Positions 1-8,237 of a stretch of DNA of 64,000 nucleotides are shown here, piece after piece. The notes below the pieces were generated by a model. It was not told where the DNA came from, did not search any database, and saw only the letters and a list, made by a program, of their open reading frames with translations. Origin of the DNA: Haloarcula mannanilytica (GTDB lineage Archaea; Halobacteriota; Halobacteria; Halobacteriales; Haloarculaceae); NCBI RefSeq assembly GCF_005406125.1, contig NZ_BIXZ01000001.1, positions 124,001 to 188,000 on the forward strand. Direction: 5' to 3'. The position numbers and the translations under genes were made by a program. The number at the start of each line of letters is the position of its first letter. Position 1 is the stretch's first letter.

Positions 1-2
1 AG

Positions 3-209
3 TTAAACATCGGTGATGCGTCAATCGCAGAGTGGGTCCGGATGACCGACGACATCGACGCAGCCTGTGCGGCACAGGTCGAGTACCTCGAAAACCACGA
101 ACTGATCCCCGAAGATGTCACCGTGACCGGCTACGTCTACGAGGTCGAGAGCGGCCACCTCCGGCGGCCGGGTGAACGCGTCGCCGAACAGGTCAACGAG
201 CGCGTGTAG
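3..209 (+). CDS. beta-carbonic anhydrase, C-terminal fragment (partial)
   Basis: Only the last 68 codons lie in the window; the frame is open from the left edge to TAG. The visible part resembles the C-terminal helices and strand of beta-class carbonic anhydrases: a tract near IPEDVTVTGYVYEVESGHL corresponds to the family's closing 'V.G..YDV.SG.L' strand. The zinc-binding Cys/His residues lie upstream and outside the window, so activity cannot be judged. The enzyme would interconvert CO2 and bicarbonate in the cytoplasm. The next gene is convergent and begins its stop 20 bp away. Confidence 0.7.
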   Translation, partial: LNIGDASIAEWVRMTDDIDAACAAQVEYLENHELIPEDVTVTGYVYEVESGHLRRPGERVAEQVNERV

Positions 210-228
210 GTCGGCTGTGGTTGTCTGC

Positions 229-1332
229 CTACTGCTCGGCGATGACCGGGCAGTTGACCATCGCCGTGCCGGAGGCCAGGATGTCAGCGTCCTGGGCCGA
301 GTCAAGGTCGGAGACGCTGTCGAAGTCCGCGTTGTCGAAGGTGTTGACGAGCCACAGCGGCGAGTAGCTGTCGTCGCCCGGCACGGTCGCAGTGACGTTG
401 TGCGTCTGGTCGTTCCGGTCCTCGGACATGAACCCGGACGGTGGACCGCCGCCGTCCTCGCCGGGGTTCGTGTTGAAGCTCACGTAAATCGGGGAGACGG
501 GGATAGAGCCATCAGACGACGACAGCGGGGACTCGCCGAACAGGAAATACGGGACCACTTCGCCATCGTACCAGCCCTGGACCAGGTCGGTCGAACTGCT
601 GTCGGCGCTGTGTCGTCGCTCCGCGGTCGACCCATCGGGGACGACCGGGCAGTTCTTGATTGTCTCCGTCGGCTCAATGTCGTAGCCCGCTGCCTGAATC
701 TGTGACACGCTGGTCACCGTGTTGGCCTCGTAATCGTCGGGTACCGTCACCCTGTGGACCTGCCAGAAGTCGTTGTATCCCTCGTCGCCGGGGACCACGT
801 CGATAACGTTTAGCTGGTCCTCGACCGGGTCCCCGTTCTCGTAGAACAGCGCGTAAATCGGGGCCGCCTGAGTCGGCTGAACATCGAAGTCGTAGTACTG
901 GATAACGGTCCCGTCGGGGCCGTACCCCTGTATCAGGAACAACTCGTCGAAGTCGATTGGCTCGTCGGCGTCCGGGAGCGCGTCGTTCGCGCTGCGCTGG
1001 TGGAGCGTCCCGGCGGCGTCGCTGAATCGGTCGATGGACGCCGTCGGAGCGTCGCTGGGGTCGGTGGGACTCATATCGCCGTCCATCGACCCCTCAGTCA
1101 TCTCCTCTTCCTCAGTCATCGCGTCGCCGTCCGTCATCGCGTCGCCGTCCGTCATCGCGTCGCCGTCCGTCATTTCACCGTCAGTCATCTCGCTCTCCGT
1201 CATCCCGCTTTCAGTCATTTCACCATCTGCCCCGCCACCACCGTCACCGTCGCTTCCGCTACACCCTGCGAGTGCGAGTGCTGTCCCAGTGCTTGCAAGC
1301 GTCGTCAGGAATCTGCGTCGAGTTTCCGTCAT
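229..1332 (-). CDS. Tat-exported lipoprotein with repeat linker and duplicated domain
   Basis: 367 residues. The N-terminus has a twin-arginine signal (TRRRFLTTLAS) and a lipobox ending LALAGC, so the mature protein should be folded before export and lipid-anchored outside the membrane. After the Cys comes a Gly/Asp linker and then an acidic run of MTE/MTDGDA units (about residues 38-85), encoded by tandem DNA repeats. The remaining ~270 residues look like two copies of one domain: each has a PIY strand, a 'VPGD..Y..(F/L)W' motif and ends in NCPV(V/I). The paired Cys might be metal ligands, which is inference. I do not recognise the family. It stands alone, with its promoter in the 1333-1474 spacer. 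Confidence 0.85.
   Translation of the reverse strand: MTETRRRFLTTLASTGTALALAGCSGSDGDGGGGADGEMTESGMTESEMTDGEMTDGDAMTDGDAMTDGDAMTEEEEMTEGSMDGDMSPTDPSDAPTASIDRFSDAAGTLHQRSANDALPDADEPIDFDELFLIQGYGPDGTVIQYYDFDVQPTQAAPIYALFYENGDPVEDQLNVIDVVPGDEGYNDFWQVHRVTVPDDYEANTVTSVSQIQAAGYDIEPTETIKNCPVVPDGSTAERRHSADSSSTDLVQGWYDGEVVPYFLFGESPLSSSDGSIPVSPIYVSFNTNPGEDGGGPPSGFMSEDRNDQTHNVTATVPGDDSYSPLWLVNTFDNADFDSVSDLDSAQDADILASGTAMVNCPVIAEQ
1115..1168 (+). repeat. three perfect 18-bp tandem repeats inside the lipoprotein gene
   Basis: The unit GTCATCGCGTCGCCGTCC occurs three times without interruption (1115, 1133, 1151) and decays into related copies on both sides. On the coding (minus) strand it encodes MTDGDA units of the acidic linker. 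Perfect DNA identity suggests recent slippage expansion rather than protein-level selection. Confidence 0.9.
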
Positions 1333-1474
1333 ATTCCGTCTGGACAGGCGGTGGACTCCCTAAAGGGGATTTTTCGAACTCCGGATGAACTGTCCCCTGC
1401 GTTCGGGCCGAAACTATGCCAATTTCGCCCCGGAGCCAAACCGTTAATCCGCGGCCGGCCCGTCGATTGGATAT

Positions 1475-1936
1475 ATGGAGTCACTCCACCCGCGAGTGAG
1501 GCTGCTGTGGGTCCTGTCGACGGTTATCCAGGCGTCGGTGCTCGGGGTCATCGCCTACCTCGTCGACCGCTTTGCGGTCGCACTACCACAGTGGGCCATC
1601 GTCGGCGGTTGGGTCGTGCTGGTGCTACTCGGCATCGCTCACGCCGTCGCAGCCCACCGGATTTGGCGCTTTGACCTCCAGGACGACGCCCTCTTTCTCC
1701 TCCGGGGCGTCGTGACACGGACCGACACGTCGGTCCCCTACGTCCGCGTCCAGCACGTCGACACCACACGGGGTCCGATTGAGCGGGCCGTCGGGCTGGC
1801 GAGTGTCGTCGTCTACACCGCCGGGACCCGCGGTGCGGACATCACGATCCCCGGACTGCGGCCCGAGCGGGCCACCGAACTGCGCGAGCGGCTTCGTGAC
1901 CTCGCAAACGAGAGCGAGGCCACGGACGCGGTATGA
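1475..1936 (+). CDS. bacterial PH domain membrane protein, YdbS-like
   Basis: 153 residues with two membrane segments (about 10-30 and 38-58) followed by one bacterial pleckstrin-homology domain (bPH2/DUF304, about 60-145; key tract RGVVTRTDTSVPYVRVQHVD). This is the YdbS architecture. A TATA-like ttaatcc lies about 28 bp before the ATG. The stop overlaps the next start as ATGA, so the two genes should be translated together. In bacteria YdbS and YdbT are adjacent membrane proteins, and Bacillus homologues are linked to bacteriocin resistance; the role in haloarchaea is unknown. Confidence 0.85.
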   Translation: MESLHPRVRLLWVLSTVIQASVLGVIAYLVDRFAVALPQWAIVGGWVVLVLLGIAHAVAAHRIWRFDLQDDALFLLRGVVTRTDTSVPYVRVQHVDTTRGPIERAVGLASVVVYTAGTRGADITIPGLRPERATELRERLRDLANESEATDAV

Positions 1937-3693
1937 ACCGGCTCCATCCGCGGAGCGCCGCTGTTCGAATTGCCCGGGCAGCCCTGCAGGGCGGCTTCTT
2001 CGGCTTCTTCGGCGGGTCGCTCGGGACCGGAATGTTCGACCTCCCCTGGTTCGGCGTTCCCGCGCTCGCGGCCCTCGGTGCAGTCATTTTCAGCGGCTAC
2101 GCGCTGGCGCGCTACCTCCGCTTTCGCTACGAACTCGACGGCGACACGCTCACCGTCGAATCCGGCGTGTTCGCCAGACAGTCCCGTCAGATTCCGCTGG
2201 GTCGCGTCCAGAACCTCGATGTCGAGCAGAACATCCTCAATCGGTTGCTCGGACTCGCAATCGTCCGTTTCGAGACCGCTGGCGGCAGCGCGACGGAGGC
2301 GACGCTAGATGCGGTCGACGAGGCGGAGGTCAAACGACTGCGGAACTACGTGCGGACCCACGACCGCGACGAGGCCGCCGACACGGAGGCAGCCACCTCC
2401 AAAGCGGTGTCTGAGACTGCGACGAGCGCCCGGTCGGCCCACGCGGACCTCCCGGGGGCGACCGGTCCATCACCGACACAGGCCGGTGACACACAGGCGG
2501 GCACTGACCGAGGACCGTCGGTCTCCACGTCGAATACCGACAGCGGCGGACAGCCGGACGAGTCGCTGCTGTTCGCGTTCGACCAGCGGGAACTCCTGAC
2601 CTACGCGCTCGTTTCTGTCCGCCCCGCTGCACCGGTCCTGACGCTTGCGACCCTCCCGCTGGGGATGGATATCGTCTGGGCCGTGCTGCGGTTCAACGCC
2701 ACCCTCGTCGGCGCGTCGCTGAGCGGCCCAGTGATACAATGGCTGCTCGGTTCGCCTGAGACCTCGCGGCTCGCCGTCTTTGCGGCGCTCTCCATCGCCC
2801 AGTTCCTCCTGCTCGCGCTGGTCGTCAGCATGGCGCTGACGGTCATCGAGTACTACGGCTTCCGGCTCACACAAGCCGACGATGACCTCCGGTACGAGCG
2901 GGGACTGCTGCGCCGCTACAGTGGCAACATTCCGTTAGAGAAGGTCCAGTCTGTCACCATCCGCGAGAACGTCCTGATGCGGCGGTTCGGCTACGCGACG
3001 CTGGCCGTCGAGACGGCCGGTTACAGCGGCGGCAACCAACAGTCTACACAGGGCGTTGCCGTCCCGCTTGCACCCCGCGAGGAGGTGTACGAACTGGCTC
3101 GTGACATCGAGCCCTTTGGCGACCTCGATTTCGAGCGGTCGCCGAAACGCGCCCGCCGACGCTACCTCGCTCGTTTCTCGCTGGCCGCGGCCGGCCTCAC
3201 CGCGGTCGCCTACGCAGTCGACTCGCTGGTGCTTGAGACCGGCTACTGGTGGCTCGCCGCCCTTCTCTTCCTCCCGGTTGTGCCGGCGGCACACCTCCGC
3301 TGGCGACACCGCGGGTTCGATCTGGACGAGTCCGTGCTGGCGACCCGGAGCGGCTTCTGGCGGCGAACGACGCGTATCGTCCCGTACTACCGGCTCCAGA
3401 CTGTGTTCGTCACCCGCTCGCCGTTCCAGCGCCGACGCGACCTGGCGACGGTTGGGGCCGACACGGCGAGTTCTTCCAGTCTCCTCGGCGGTATCGCTCG
3501 GGTGTACGACATCGACGAGGGTACCGCCACAGAACTCAGAGACTCGCTGCGGGAGCGGCTGACCGCACACATCGCTTCGCGGCGTCGCGGCGAATCAGCG
3601 GCTGGCGAAGCGGCCAGTAGAGAACTGGCGTCCGACGAACCGGCAGACAGCGACGCGGCGGGTGGCGAGGCGGTAAGCGACGAGCGCGATTAA
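1933..3693 (+). CDS. bacterial PH domain membrane protein, YdbT-like, three bPH2 copies
   Basis: 586 residues. Three bPH2 modules can be read at about 60-130, 305-380 and 450-530. Each has an 'S.(F/L)(A/R)R.(S/T)..IP' strand followed by (V/L)Q(N/S/T)(L/V). They alternate with paired membrane helices, and a Ser/Thr/Asp-rich loop (about 140-205) follows the first module. The tail after about 555 is acidic, Ala/Ser-rich and probably disordered. It overlaps the preceding YdbS-like gene by 4 bp and its stop overlaps the convergent helicase stop by 4 bp. Likely the partner subunit of its neighbour; function unknown. Confidence 0.85.
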   Translation: MNRLHPRSAAVRIARAALQGGFFGFFGGSLGTGMFDLPWFGVPALAALGAVIFSGYALARYLRFRYELDGDTLTVESGVFARQSRQIPLGRVQNLDVEQNILNRLLGLAIVRFETAGGSATEATLDAVDEAEVKRLRNYVRTHDRDEAADTEAATSKAVSETATSARSAHADLPGATGPSPTQAGDTQAGTDRGPSVSTSNTDSGGQPDESLLFAFDQRELLTYALVSVRPAAPVLTLATLPLGMDIVWAVLRFNATLVGASLSGPVIQWLLGSPETSRLAVFAALSIAQFLLLALVVSMALTVIEYYGFRLTQADDDLRYERGLLRRYSGNIPLEKVQSVTIRENVLMRRFGYATLAVETAGYSGGNQQSTQGVAVPLAPREEVYELARDIEPFGDLDFERSPKRARRRYLARFSLAAAGLTAVAYAVDSLVLETGYWWLAALLFLPVVPAAHLRWRHRGFDLDESVLATRSGFWRRTTRIVPYYRLQTVFVTRSPFQRRRDLATVGADTASSSSLLGGIARVYDIDEGTATELRDSLRERLTAHIASRRRGESAAGEAASRELASDEPADSDAAGGEAVSDERD

Positions 3694-6425
3694 CCCCGCG
3701 CCCACTCGACCATCCGGCCATACACCTCATCGGTCGCCAGCGCGTCGGCGTCGCCGACGAGGACGAGCGCCTTCTTGGCCCGCGTGAGCGCGACGTTGAT
3801 ACGCCGGTAATCCTCGAAGATAGGGCTGTCCAGCGTCCCCGTTGCGACAAAGGAGATGACGATGACCTCCTTGCTCGACCCCTGGAACCGGTCGACTGTG
3901 TCGACAGTCACGTCTGGGAGCCGCTTCGAAATCTCTGCGACCTGCGCGCGGTAGGGCGCGATGACGCCGATGTCGGCGGCCGCGACCCCCGCGGAGCGGT
4001 ACGACGCAACGATTTCGGCAATGCGGTCGGCCTCGACAGGGTTCGTGTTGCCGACCTGGCTGCCGTCGGGATCGACGAACGCCACGCGGTCCCGAAGTCG
4101 CTCGGGCAGGTTCGCCAGTGAGACACCGTCGAGGTCGTCGAGGCGCTGGGCGGCCACCTCGTCGGTCGCGGGCCGCAACCCCCCGTCGTAGAACTCCCGC
4201 GAGGCGAAGGCCTGGATGTGCTGGGCCATCCGGTACTGGCGGTCCAACATCACGCCAGCGTCCGGGTGGGCGTCGATGAGCCGCTCGAACAGCGAGGTCG
4301 ACAGCGTCTCGTCCTCGGACTGGACCACGGGTGGGAGTTGCTGGTGGTCGCCGACGAGCACGAACCGGTCGGCAAGCGTCGTCGCCGCGAGCGTCCCCGG
4401 CTCGGTCAGTTGGCCGGCCTCGTCGACGACGGCCACGTCGAACTCCTGGGTCTGGAGCGTGCTCCCGCCGCAGGTGGCCGTCGTCGCCGCGACGACCTGC
4501 GCGTTCTGGAGTCGACTCGCGCATTCGCCGGGGTCGCCGCTGGTCTCCAGACGGTATTTCTGCATATCCTCGCGGACGCCGCTTTCCGTACCGACGCGGA
4601 CGATGTCAGTGTAGCCCTGGTCTTCCAGCGCCTCCAGCAGATTGTCGACGGCGCGATTGGTGAACGCAGAGAGCAACACCCTGTCCCCGCGCTCTACAAG
4701 TGCCCGAACCATCCGCGCCAGCGTGTAGGTCTTGCCCGTCCCCGGCGGCCCGTGGACGAGCGCGAAGTCCTCCGCCCCGACGGCTAGCTGAACGGCCTCG
4801 TTCTGGGCGTCGTTGTTGTCGATGAACGTCTCCGCGACGGCGTCGAATTCCGGCTCGCGTCGCCCGAACAGCACGTCTTTCTGCTCGGGCGACTGGAGGA
4901 GCACGGCGTCGTGGAGCGCGTTCTGGAGCCGGTCGGTCGTCAGTTCCGAGGGGTACACGTCGAGCCGACGGAGGTCCAGTGGCTCGTCGGCTGTGACGAC
5001 AATCTCCTCGTTCACGGCGTTGCCGTTCCCGCTCTCCGAGGCGCGTGGCGCCCCGTTGCCCAGTCGCTCGACGCGGGCCAACTCCGCGTTGCCGGTCACC
5101 GGGTCGCCGTCGCTGGCGAGTACGAGGTTCCCTTCGCGGATTTTCGAGACGGCCCCCGTGCCAGTCGCTCGGAGTTCCCAGCGGCCGCCGTCGAGTTCTC
5201 GGCGCCCGGCCGGTTCGAGGTCGATGAGCGCACGGTCGTTGTCGGCGCGCTCTTCTGGGGTTTGCTCCCAGAGCTTCGCGTACTCGCGGTGGACGGCCCG
5301 GCGCTCAGCCTCGATTGCCCCGTAGAACTCCTCGAAGTAGTCCAGTTCCTCGTCAGGGACCGCTCGGCCGACCTGTCCTGCCTTGGATTCCTGGTCGAGG
5401 CGGCCCGAGACGGCCATGCAAGTGTCCTGCTCGAAGCAGTACTCGCATTTCGCGTTGGCCTCGTAGCCCGTCGGCACGCCCGAGTCGTACTCCATCGCCG
5501 CAATCGCGTTGCGGGTCCGGACAACGTAGTTCAACAGCCCGCTCCCGATAGAGAACTCCTTGGCCGGCGAGAGGTCGCCGCTCTCCTCGTTGCGGTCGAC
5601 GGCGGCGTTCTTGGTGTAAAGCAGCGTCCCCGTGTCCGGCGCGGCGTCGACGGCGCTGCCCGCGCCAGCCGCGCGCTCGCCCAGCATCAGCGCATAGGCT
5701 GTCGCCTGAATCTTGTCCTGGAAGCGCGGCTCCCGCTTGGTGTTCTTGCCGGTCTTGAGTTCGACGGGCATCCCCCGCCGGACGGCGTCGGCCCGCCCCT
5801 TCATGCCGAACCGCTCGGAGATGAGCGTCATTTCGGAGCGCCACTCATCGGTTTCAGTAAGCGTTCCCTGCTGGAGCCACCCCTGGATGGCCGACGCATG
5901 GTCGCGCACGTCGCCGGCCACTTCGTCGGCTTCCCGACCGAGCAGTCCGATGTCCAGGCCGGCGGCGTCGACCTGTTCCGTGATGGCGGTGTCGAGGTCC
6001 CGGCCCCGAAGCAGGTCGCCGAACACCTCGTGGACGACGGTCCCTTTCACCAGCGGATAGGCGTGCTCCGCGCCGTCGAGTTTCCGGAGGTAGTACATCC
6101 GCGGGCACTGCACCCACGCCCGGATGTCGGTCACGTCGACGAGGAAATCCGGCTGGACGACGAGCGTGGCGTCCCCGCCGACGGAGTACTGCTGTTCGCC
6201 TTGGTATTCGCGCTCGTCGGGGTTGTAGACGGCGATTTCCATCCCCGTCTGGATTACTTCGGCGTTTTCGGTCCACTTCCCCCAGAGCGTCACCGTCGTG
6301 GGCTCGCCGGCCCCCCGGTCGGGCCGGATCGTCACCTCACAGAGGTCGCTCTCGCCGTACTGGGTGTTCACTGTCTTCGGCTCCTCGATGTCGACGACGA
6401 CACCACGAACGCGGTCCGCGGTCAC
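3690..6425 (-). CDS. Dna2-like OB-fold / Cas4-type nuclease / SF1 helicase
   Basis: 911 residues from the chosen start. Order: OB-fold-like N-terminus (about 1-95); PD-(D/E)XK nuclease with D213, E222-x-K224 and Q240; iron-sulfur cysteines C107, C327, C330 and C336 placed as in Dna2/Cas4/AddB; then an SF1 (Upf1/Dna2-like) helicase with Walker A GPPGTGKT (559-566), DEAGQ (668-672), GDHQQLPPV and VDRFQGSS motifs. All catalytic residues appear intact. The enzyme should cleave and unwind single-stranded or flap DNA in replication or end resection. A longer frame opens with TTG at 6455, but a strong Shine-Dalgarno GGGGAGGG sits 7 nt before GTG 6425. It is not near any CRISPR genes. Confidence 0.92.
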   Translation of the reverse strand: MTADRVRGVVVDIEEPKTVNTQYGESDLCEVTIRPDRGAGEPTTVTLWGKWTENAEVIQTGMEIAVYNPDEREYQGEQQYSVGGDATLVVQPDFLVDVTDIRAWVQCPRMYYLRKLDGAEHAYPLVKGTVVHEVFGDLLRGRDLDTAITEQVDAAGLDIGLLGREADEVAGDVRDHASAIQGWLQQGTLTETDEWRSEMTLISERFGMKGRADAVRRGMPVELKTGKNTKREPRFQDKIQATAYALMLGERAAGAGSAVDAAPDTGTLLYTKNAAVDRNEESGDLSPAKEFSIGSGLLNYVVRTRNAIAAMEYDSGVPTGYEANAKCEYCFEQDTCMAVSGRLDQESKAGQVGRAVPDEELDYFEEFYGAIEAERRAVHREYAKLWEQTPEERADNDRALIDLEPAGRRELDGGRWELRATGTGAVSKIREGNLVLASDGDPVTGNAELARVERLGNGAPRASESGNGNAVNEEIVVTADEPLDLRRLDVYPSELTTDRLQNALHDAVLLQSPEQKDVLFGRREPEFDAVAETFIDNNDAQNEAVQLAVGAEDFALVHGPPGTGKTYTLARMVRALVERGDRVLLSAFTNRAVDNLLEALEDQGYTDIVRVGTESGVREDMQKYRLETSGDPGECASRLQNAQVVAATTATCGGSTLQTQEFDVAVVDEAGQLTEPGTLAATTLADRFVLVGDHQQLPPVVQSEDETLSTSLFERLIDAHPDAGVMLDRQYRMAQHIQAFASREFYDGGLRPATDEVAAQRLDDLDGVSLANLPERLRDRVAFVDPDGSQVGNTNPVEADRIAEIVASYRSAGVAAADIGVIAPYRAQVAEISKRLPDVTVDTVDRFQGSSKEVIVISFVATGTLDSPIFEDYRRINVALTRAKKALVLVGDADALATDEVYGRMVEWARG

Positions 6426-6432
6426 GAGTTGG

Positions 6433-6440
6433 CCCTCCCC
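6433..6440 (-). promoter_or_regulatory. Shine-Dalgarno setting the Dna2-like start
   Basis: GGGGAGGG on the minus strand, 7 nt upstream of GTG 6425. It favours this start over the TTG ten codons earlier. Confidence 0.6.
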
Positions 6441-6494
6441 TGTTGCACGGCCCAAGCGAGGGGGCGGACCCTCAAAAGTCGTTCGCGCCGCGGG

Positions 6495-6890
6495 TCATCC
6501 GCTGGTCGCATCGACATCCGAGTCGGCATCAGCGGCGTACTCTTGCAGCGTTTCCAGGGCGATATCTTCGAGCACGTCCTCGCTCGTCGCGTCGAGGTTG
6601 ACCGGCGGTGCGCGCCCGGCCTCGTGGGCCTCGATCCAGCGTGGGACGCAGACGCACCAGCGGTCGCCGGGCTCGAGGCCCGGAAAGTTCAGCTCCGGCC
6701 GCGGCGTCACGAGGTCGTTGCCCTGGGCCTTGCTGTACTCCAGAAACTCCGCCGTCATCACGGCACAGATCTCGTGCCGGCCCGGGTCACGCTGGAGCGG
6801 GTAGCAGTAGCCGTCGCGCATGAATCCCGTCACCGGGTCCGTCGAACAGGGGGCCAGTTCCCCGCCGAGGACGTTGCGTTCGCTCTCCAT
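6495..6890 (-). CDS. DUF2237 family protein
   Basis: 131 residues covering the full DUF2237 pattern: NVLGGELAPCSTDPVTGFMR at the N-terminus, a central HEICAVMT..FL, then GDRWCVC..RW.EA. These invariant Cys, Asp and Trp positions define the family, which is widespread in bacteria and halophiles but has no assigned function. The C-terminus adds about 20 acidic residues. It is a soluble cytoplasmic protein, transcribed alone, 39 bp upstream of the helicase on the same strand and possibly read through into it. Confidence 0.85.
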   Translation of the reverse strand: MESERNVLGGELAPCSTDPVTGFMRDGYCYPLQRDPGRHEICAVMTAEFLEYSKAQGNDLVTPRPELNFPGLEPGDRWCVCVPRWIEAHEAGRAPPVNLDATSEDVLEDIALETLQEYAADADSDVDATSG

Positions 6891-6964
6891 ACCACGTCTG
6901 GCTGGTCCGCGGAGTAAAGACGTTCGACTGTCGGCCTTTTGAAACAGGTTTGCCGAGAAGCCGT

Positions 6965-8134
6965 TTACTCCTCGCTTTGCTGGCCATCGGCCGCCGAGGG
7001 ACGCGTTTCGGGAGTGTCCTGCACGCCGGTCTCGGTAGTCCCCGATTCCGGCTCCGTCTCGGGTTCGGGTTCAGCAGCGACGCCCGCGGGAGTCCCGCCG
7101 TTGGTCGGATCGCCTGCTGAAACGCTCGCTCCTGGTTCGTCCTCGTCGCCATCGGGCGCGTCGGGCGACACCGCCGGCACGTCGACGGTATCCAGCGCGG
7201 CCTGCACCACGTCGGCCTTCTCGACCCCCTCGACGGTCGCTTCCGTCGTCAGCACGAGTCGGTGGCTCATCGTCGCTGACGCCAGGCGCTTCACATCGTC
7301 CGGCGTGGCATACGAGCGGCCACCGATGACTGCGCTGGCCCGAACAGCCTCGAAGACCCGTTGGACGCCCCGCGGCGAGACGCCGATTTCGGTACGGTCG
7401 TCCTCGCGTGTGGCCCGGGCCAGGTCGACGATGTAGCGCCGGACCTTGGTGTCGACGCGGACAGCCTCCGCACACTCTTGCAGGGCCAGCACCGTCGTTG
7501 GGTCGACGGCCGGTTCGACTGACGGTGCAATCGTTCGCCGTTTGGCCCGGCGGTCGAGCAGCCCCATCTCCCCCTCGACATCGGGGTAGCCCATCGCCGT
7601 TTTGACGCTGAAGCGGTCCCGCTGGGCCTCGGGGAGCTGGAAGGTCCCCTCCTGTTCGACAGGGTTCTGGGTGGCGACGACGACGAACGGCGTCGGGAGC
7701 GGGTGGGTCGTCCCGTCGACGCTGACCTGCCGTTCCTCCATCGCCTCCAGCAGGGCAGCCTGGGTTTTCGGCGGCGCGCGGTTGATCTCGTCGGCCAGCA
7801 CGACGTTCGAGAACACCGGCCCCTCGGCGAACTCGAAGGTCCCCTCGTGTTCGTTGTACACGTTCGAACCGGTCACGTCCGCCGGCAACAGGTCGGGCGT
7901 GAACTGGATGCGGTTGAACCCGAGTCCAAGCGACTGTGCGAGAACACGCGCGAGCACCGTTTTGCCCGTCCCGGGCACGTCCTCGACAAGGACGTGGCCC
8001 CTGGCGATGACGCCGGCGAGCGTCTCGAACAGCACCCGCCGCTCAACGACGACCGCCTCCTCCACCCGTTCAACGATGTCGAGGCAGTGACTCGATGCCG
8101 CCTCGACGCCCAACCCCGTCGATGACTCGGCCAT
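6965..8134 (-). CDS. MoxR-family AAA+ ATPase
   Basis: 389 residues. Walker A DVPGTGKT (52-59), Walker B with sensor tract VLADEINRAPPKTQ near 110-120, and a C-terminal lid domain define the MoxR/RavA group. After about residue 320 there is an acidic Pro/Glu-rich tail, probably disordered. MoxR ATPases act as chaperones in maturing or inserting partners, often with DUF58 (VWA-like) proteins. Here the gene closes a five-gene operon containing DUF58 and several membrane proteins, with a 103-bp spacer before it that could hold its own promoter. Confidence 0.93.
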   Translation of the reverse strand: MAESSTGLGVEAASSHCLDIVERVEEAVVVERRVLFETLAGVIARGHVLVEDVPGTGKTVLARVLAQSLGLGFNRIQFTPDLLPADVTGSNVYNEHEGTFEFAEGPVFSNVVLADEINRAPPKTQAALLEAMEERQVSVDGTTHPLPTPFVVVATQNPVEQEGTFQLPEAQRDRFSVKTAMGYPDVEGEMGLLDRRAKRRTIAPSVEPAVDPTTVLALQECAEAVRVDTKVRRYIVDLARATREDDRTEIGVSPRGVQRVFEAVRASAVIGGRSYATPDDVKRLASATMSHRLVLTTEATVEGVEKADVVQAALDTVDVPAVSPDAPDGDEDEPGASVSAGDPTNGGTPAGVAAEPEPETEPESGTTETGVQDTPETRPSAADGQQSEE

Positions 8135-8237
8135 GCTCCATGCGTTGGCCTGGGGCGCTATGAATCTGTGCCATCAGCTGTTGGATTTACGGTCAGGGCG
8201 GGAAACGAAGCGGTCCCACACTCCAGCCGGACAGCCC

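Noticed and set aside
1115-1168. CRISPR-like tandem repeats
   Set aside because: Units are adjacent with no spacers and encode an in-frame peptide repeat.
4911-6917. 668-codon plus-strand frame opposite the Dna2-like gene
   Set aside because: Mirror-image frame caused by third-position GC bias; no domain, and it runs across two real genes and a spacer.
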